A stretch of 64,000 nucleotides of DNA from Haloarchaeobius amylolyticus (lineage in GTDB: Archaea; Halobacteriota; Halobacteria; Halobacteriales; Natrialbaceae), in contig NZ_JANHDH010000003.1 of the NCBI RefSeq assembly GCF_026616195.1, forward strand, positions 434,001-498,000, read 5' to 3'. Below the pieces are notes generated by a model. That model was not told the origin of the DNA and did no database searches. It saw only the letters and a program-made list of their open reading frames with translations. Each line of letters opens with the position of its first letter. The first letter of the stretch is position 1. Positions 61,152 through 64,000 of the stretch are shown here, piece by piece. Both the position numbers and the translations under genes were made by a program.

Positions 61152-62411
61152 TCAGTCTCCGTCGGGGAGTTCGATAGTCGTCGGGAGGTGTGGAAGCCTG
61201 ACCTGGTCGTCGTCCCTCTCGACGACGAGTGTCCTCGTGCCGAACACCCGGTCTGCGACGGTTCGGCGGTGCTCGCAGTCTGCGACCTGCTCGCGGGTCA
61301 GCCGGTACTGCGGCCCGAACAGCCGGTCGTAGCCGACCACGTCTCCCGCGACCCGGTACTCCATCCCCAGGTACCGTATCGTTCTGTCGAGGAGGCCGAA
61401 CACGGCGAAGATGCCGAGGAGGGCCGCGACGACCTGGGCCACCAGTCCGACGACGGCCCAGTTCTGGGTCGCCAGGCCGAGCAACCCGAGCGCGAGGGAG
61501 AGGGCCACGAACACCAGACAGAGGGTCGACCGGAACCCCCGAAGGACCCCGTCGATGAGGAGCGCGAGTCTGTGCGGGCGGACCGTCTCGGTCGCGTCGT
61601 GACGGTCCGCATCGACTGCGGGCCACCCGGAGAACTCGACAGCCAGCCCGATGTCGAGGTCCGTGCGGTCGTCGAAGGCGACCAGCCGGTCGTGGTAGAT
61701 GCGGCCAAGGTCGACCGCCAGTTTCATCGACAGGATGCTGGCCAGGCCGACCGGCGCTGGCGCGCCAGCGACGACGAGCCCACTCCCGACGACCATCACC
61801 CCGCCGATGCCGAGCAATGGCAGGAGTGCCGACTGGAGCGGGCTCTGGACGGGAACGTCCTCGTACTCCCTCGGCAGGAAGTACTCCGACCCGGCGTCGA
61901 TGGCCCGGCCGAGGAACACGGCGACGACGCCGAACCCGGCGGAGACACGCTCCGACTCGGTGAGGCCAGTCCCGGCTGCCCACTCGCCGAGGGCCCCGAT
62001 GGAGAAGACGCCGACGAGCACCCAGACCAGCCCGAAGACGAAGACGGCGACGAGGACGGCGGGCAGGTTCGCGACGCGAACCGAGAGCGGGGTCAGTGGA
62101 ATCGAGAGCCCGCCACGCTTCGCCTCGAGTGCCCCCAGCACCATCGGGTCTGCGTCGTTCTCGGGCGGCAGCTGCGCGAACAGTCCCTCGAACGCGGCGA
62201 ACGCGAGGTTGACGCCGAGGTCCCACCAGTAGACGACGAGCAGGGCCAGCAGCGACCAGTCGAGGGCGACGACGCCGACCAGCGGAACGACGTTGACGAG
62301 CAGGGCCAGCAGCGACCAGTCGAGGGCGACGACGCCGACCAGCGGAACGACGTTGACGAGCAGGGCCGCGAACAGCGAGTGGCGGCGGTCGAGGGCAGGT
62401 GTCGGACGCAT
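61152..62411 (-). CDS. DUF6498-like polytopic membrane protein
   Basis: A 419-residue protein from ATG 62411 (MRPTPALDRRHS...), with about eight membrane helices and a soluble C-terminus of about 75 residues. The N-terminal region contains a perfect duplication, VNVVPLVGVVALDWSLLALL twice in succession, caused by the 60-bp tandem repeat at 62235-62367; a single copy would give the usual family layout. DUF6498 proteins occur widely in archaea; function unknown. The duplication adds one membrane span, so topology of the copy may be altered. Confidence 0.75.
   Translation of the reverse strand: MRPTPALDRRHSLFAALLVNVVPLVGVVALDWSLLALLVNVVPLVGVVALDWSLLALLVVYWWDLGVNLAFAAFEGLFAQLPPENDADPMVLGALEAKRGGLSIPLTPLSVRVANLPAVLVAVFVFGLVWVLVGVFSIGALGEWAAGTGLTESERVSAGFGVVAVFLGRAIDAGSEYFLPREYEDVPVQSPLQSALLPLLGIGGVMVVGSGLVVAGAPAPVGLASILSMKLAVDLGRIYHDRLVAFDDRTDLDIGLAVEFSGWPAVDADRHDATETVRPHRLALLIDGVLRGFRSTLCLVFVALSLALGLLGLATQNWAVVGLVAQVVAALLGIFAVFGLLDRTIRYLGMEYRVAGDVVGYDRLFGPQYRLTREQVADCEHRRTVADRVFGTRTLVVERDDDQVRLPHLPTTIELPDGD
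62235..62367. repeat. 60-bp perfect tandem duplication in a coding region
   Basis: Base i equals base i+60 for every position from 62235 to 62307, so the repeat covers 133 nt and about 2.2 perfect units. It lies inside the 61152-62411 gene and, being 60 bp, keeps the frame and duplicates 20 residues of a membrane helix. Absence of any mismatch in the copies points to a recent slippage event. Confidence 0.95.
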
Positions 62412-62566
62412 CGGAGGGGTATCGAGGATTTGGTTGGAGAACTGATAATCGGACGGGTTTCCGTCGTCCGTTCGGGTCGGTTGCGGTCGGTTCCCGCGTC
62501 GGCACTGCTCCGCGAGTCGCGGGTGAGCCATTGCTTGAAGTACCTCGAATCGCAACCCTACACCAG

Positions 62567-62920
62567 ATGACCCGTGGGCTGCGTCCGACCGAGACCGTCG
62601 ACAACCGACTCACGGTCGTGGTACTGAGCGACAGCAGTGGGCGAACACAGCACCACTGCAACTCGTACAGTGCTGCTATCGCCACCACCAAAGAGCACCT
62701 CGCCGCGGACACCGTCGTCAAGATCGAGAACCGCGACGACGAGGTCGTCTTCACGTCCGCGGAGATGGACATCGAGGCGTGGGAGGTCGAGTGGAAGAAC
62801 GCGAAGCGTCGCCTCTCGGTCGACGTGCCCGAGCACGACTGTCCGTACGACACCATCAGTTGCTTCGCGGACGACCTGTGCACGCGGTGCCAGATCGACC
62901 GGGTGCAAGAGGAATCCTGA
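62567..62920 (+). CDS. Small conserved protein with C-terminal cysteines
   Basis: A 117-residue protein from ATG 62567. A beta-rich N-terminal region (RLTVVVLSDSSGRTQHHC...) is followed by a C-terminal cluster HDCPYDTISC...LCTRC, four Cys spaced like a zinc site. It resembles haloarchaeal proteins of unknown function. It is divergent from the membrane protein gene and lies about 90 nt before the cupin gene in the same direction. Confidence 0.6.
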   Translation: MTRGLRPTETVDNRLTVVVLSDSSGRTQHHCNSYSAAIATTKEHLAADTVVKIENRDDEVVFTSAEMDIEAWEVEWKNAKRRLSVDVPEHDCPYDTISCFADDLCTRCQIDRVQEES

Positions 62921-63009
62921 GCGACGCCTTCCCGGCCACGACGCGGACCCTCCGGCAGGCGGCGCCGACAGACTTGCGTTTTTCAGGCCGGAGCGAGTGG
63001 GTGCCGGAT

Positions 63010-63471
63010 ATGGAACACGTCGACATCGACGACGTCGAGAGCAACTTCCTCGGAGACTCGGACCTCGACCGCCGCGGCCTCTCGGACCCCCTGGGGACGA
63101 GCGACCTCGCCATCAACTACTACGCGCTCGAACCCGGCGAGTCGTTCTCCGGCGGGATGCACACCCACATGGACCAGGAGGAGGTGTTCTACGTCGTGGA
63201 GGGGACCGCGACGTTCGAGACACCCGAGGAGAGCGTCGAGGTCGGCCCGCACGAGGCGGTCCGCTTCGGCCGCGGCGAGTACCAGCAGGGGACGAACGAG
63301 TCCGACGAGCAGGTCGTCGCGCTCGCGCTCGGCGCCCCCAAGGGAAGCGAGGACGTCCGCGTCCCGATGGAGTGTCGCGAATGCGGGGAGAGCGACTCCC
63401 TGCGGTTCATCATGGGCGAGGACGGGCAGCAGTTGCGGTGTCCGGAGTGCGGGATGACGAAGGACCTCTGA
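63010..63471 (+). CDS. Cupin protein with C-terminal zinc ribbon
   Basis: A 153-residue protein from ATG 63010. Residues 35-110 are a cupin barrel with metal-binding motif GMHTHMDQEEVFYVVEG (His, His, Glu). The C-terminus (about 120-150) has CRECGE...CPECGM, a zinc ribbon added to the cupin. Enzymatic role is not known; metal binding is expected. The upstream part of the frame lies over the neighbour and is not coding. Confidence 0.85.
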   Translation: MEHVDIDDVESNFLGDSDLDRRGLSDPLGTSDLAINYYALEPGESFSGGMHTHMDQEEVFYVVEGTATFETPEESVEVGPHEAVRFGRGEYQQGTNESDEQVVALALGAPKGSEDVRVPMECRECGESDSLRFIMGEDGQQLRCPECGMTKDL

Positions 63472-63486
63472 GACGGGACCCCGGTC

Positions 63487-64000
63487 TCAGTCGAGGTCGC
63501 GCTTGAGGTCGTCGAGGATGCGGAGCGCCTCCATCGGCGTCGTGTCCGCGACGTTCAGGGCCTCGAGACGGTCCTGGATGGCATCGAGGTCGGGCGAGCC
63601 GTCGACGGACCCGCCGTCGGCGGTGGCCGTATCCGGCTCCGACGCCCCCGCCACGTCGTTCGCGTCCGGTTCTGCGACGCCAGTCGCCGTCTCGGGGGCG
63701 TCGGCGACCGTCTCCTCCTCGAGCAGTTCGTGCGCCCGCGCCAGCACCGGGTCCGGCACGCCGGCGGCCTGGGCGACCTCGACGCCGTAGGAGGCCGTCG
63801 CCGCGCCCCGGCCCACGTCGTGGTTGAACTTGACCTCGCCGTCGACCTCGGTCGCGTCGAAGTGCAGGTTGAACACCCCGTCGAGGTCGGCGGCGACCGC
63901 CGTGAGTTCGTGGTGGTGCGTGGCGAACAGCGTGGTCGCGCCGAGTTCGTCGTGGACGTACTCGGTGACCGCCTTCGCCAGCGCGAGGCCGTCGGCGGTC
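63487..64000 (-). CDS. mutS: DNA mismatch repair protein MutS, C-terminal part
   Basis: The frame enters the window from the right and ends at 63487. The first visible part reads [34 protein letters not shown], the MutS ATPase C-terminal segment with its His-rich switch. Then follow [32 protein letters not shown] and a divergent acidic linker before the C-terminal dimerisation helices. The product is cut at position 64000; more than 700 residues lie outside. Confidence 0.92.
   Translation of the reverse strand, partial: TADGLALAKAVTEYVHDELGATTLFATHHHELTAVAADLDGVFNLHFDATEVDGEVKFNHDVGRGAATASYGVEVAQAAGVPDPVLARAHELLEEETVADAPETATGVAEPDANDVAGASEPDTATADGGSVDGSPDLDAIQDRLEALNVADTTPMEALRILDDLKRDLD

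Noticed and set aside
61072-62883. 603-codon minus-strand frame covering the duplicated region
   Set aside because: The Arg/Pro-rich product is a shadow of the membrane-protein gene in a neighbouring frame.
1-64000. CRISPR arrays, rRNA and tRNA genes
   Set aside because: I scanned for spaced direct repeats, tRNA T-loops and rRNA segments and saw none that I can support.

Overview
The window is from a halophilic archaeon of the class Halobacteria. The evidence is the GC-rich coding sequence, acidic Asp/Glu-rich proteins, Tat lipoproteins with RR...C lipoboxes, leaderless genes about 25 nt downstream of TATA boxes, and many lineage-specific families (PhiH1-like repressors, Bat-type HTH, BGTF surface proteins, archaeal type IV pilins, NucS, HVO_0649-type zinc fingers). 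I do not assign a genus.

Region 1 (1 to about 15.6 kb) is the right part of an integrated conjugative-type element with visibly lower GC. Almost everything is on the minus strand and reads as one translationally coupled transcript from 15109 down to 3365: VirB2-like pilin, large glycosylated surface protein, Tat lipoprotein, VirB6-like polytopic protein, VirB3-like protein, VirB4 ATPase, and a 1428-residue VirD4/TraG-like coupling ATPase with extra C-terminal winged-helix and nuclease-like segments. Below it lie an NrS-1-type primase-polymerase and a winged-helix regulator. A divergent PhiH1-like repressor (15331-15597) with a perfect operator-like inverted repeat closes the element. No integrase or relaxase is visible, so the element probably continues left of position 1.

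Region 2 (15.7-24.1 kb) is chromosome: a FilR1-like regulator, an EamA exporter, an orphan galactitol-type PTS EIIC, a lipoprotein divergent from an HTH regulator with two tandem 18-bp operators, 4-alpha-glucanotransferase, and a PD-(D/E)XK-like protein with a duplicated C-terminal module.

Region 3 (24.2-31.8 kb) is a nine-gene Mrp/Mnh-type cation/proton antiporter operon (E, F, G, DUF4040, B, C and three NuoL/M-like subunits) in which most genes overlap by 4 nt.

Region 4 (31.8-43.9 kb) is mixed: an Lrp-type regulator, a DGC zinc protein, an APC permease with a TrkA subunit, an acyl-CoA dehydrogenase divergent from an aminoglycoside-phosphotransferase-like kinase (the ACAD10/11 domain pair as two genes), an orphan PAS/GAF histidine kinase, a beta-carbonic anhydrase and a DsrE protein.

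Region 5 (43.9-50.0 kb) is the histidine-utilisation locus: hutU-hutG-hutI without hutH, a divergent Bat-type regulator sharing the TATA region, and a YjiH-type transporter. Then come a YeiH transporter with a 45-residue membrane peptide and a gene of unknown function.

Region 6 (53.4-57.9 kb) is a cell-surface module: a membrane-anchored subtilase, a winged-helix regulator with its own membrane segments, a BGTF surface protein and a type IV pilin. A closely similar palindrome lies upstream of the regulator gene and of the surface-protein gene. This is the best candidate here for an undescribed system.

Region 7 (58-64 kb) holds NucS mismatch endonuclease, a zinc finger, a phosphotransferase with an altered catalytic loop, a membrane protein with a recent 60-bp in-frame tandem duplication, a cupin and the C-terminus of MutS.
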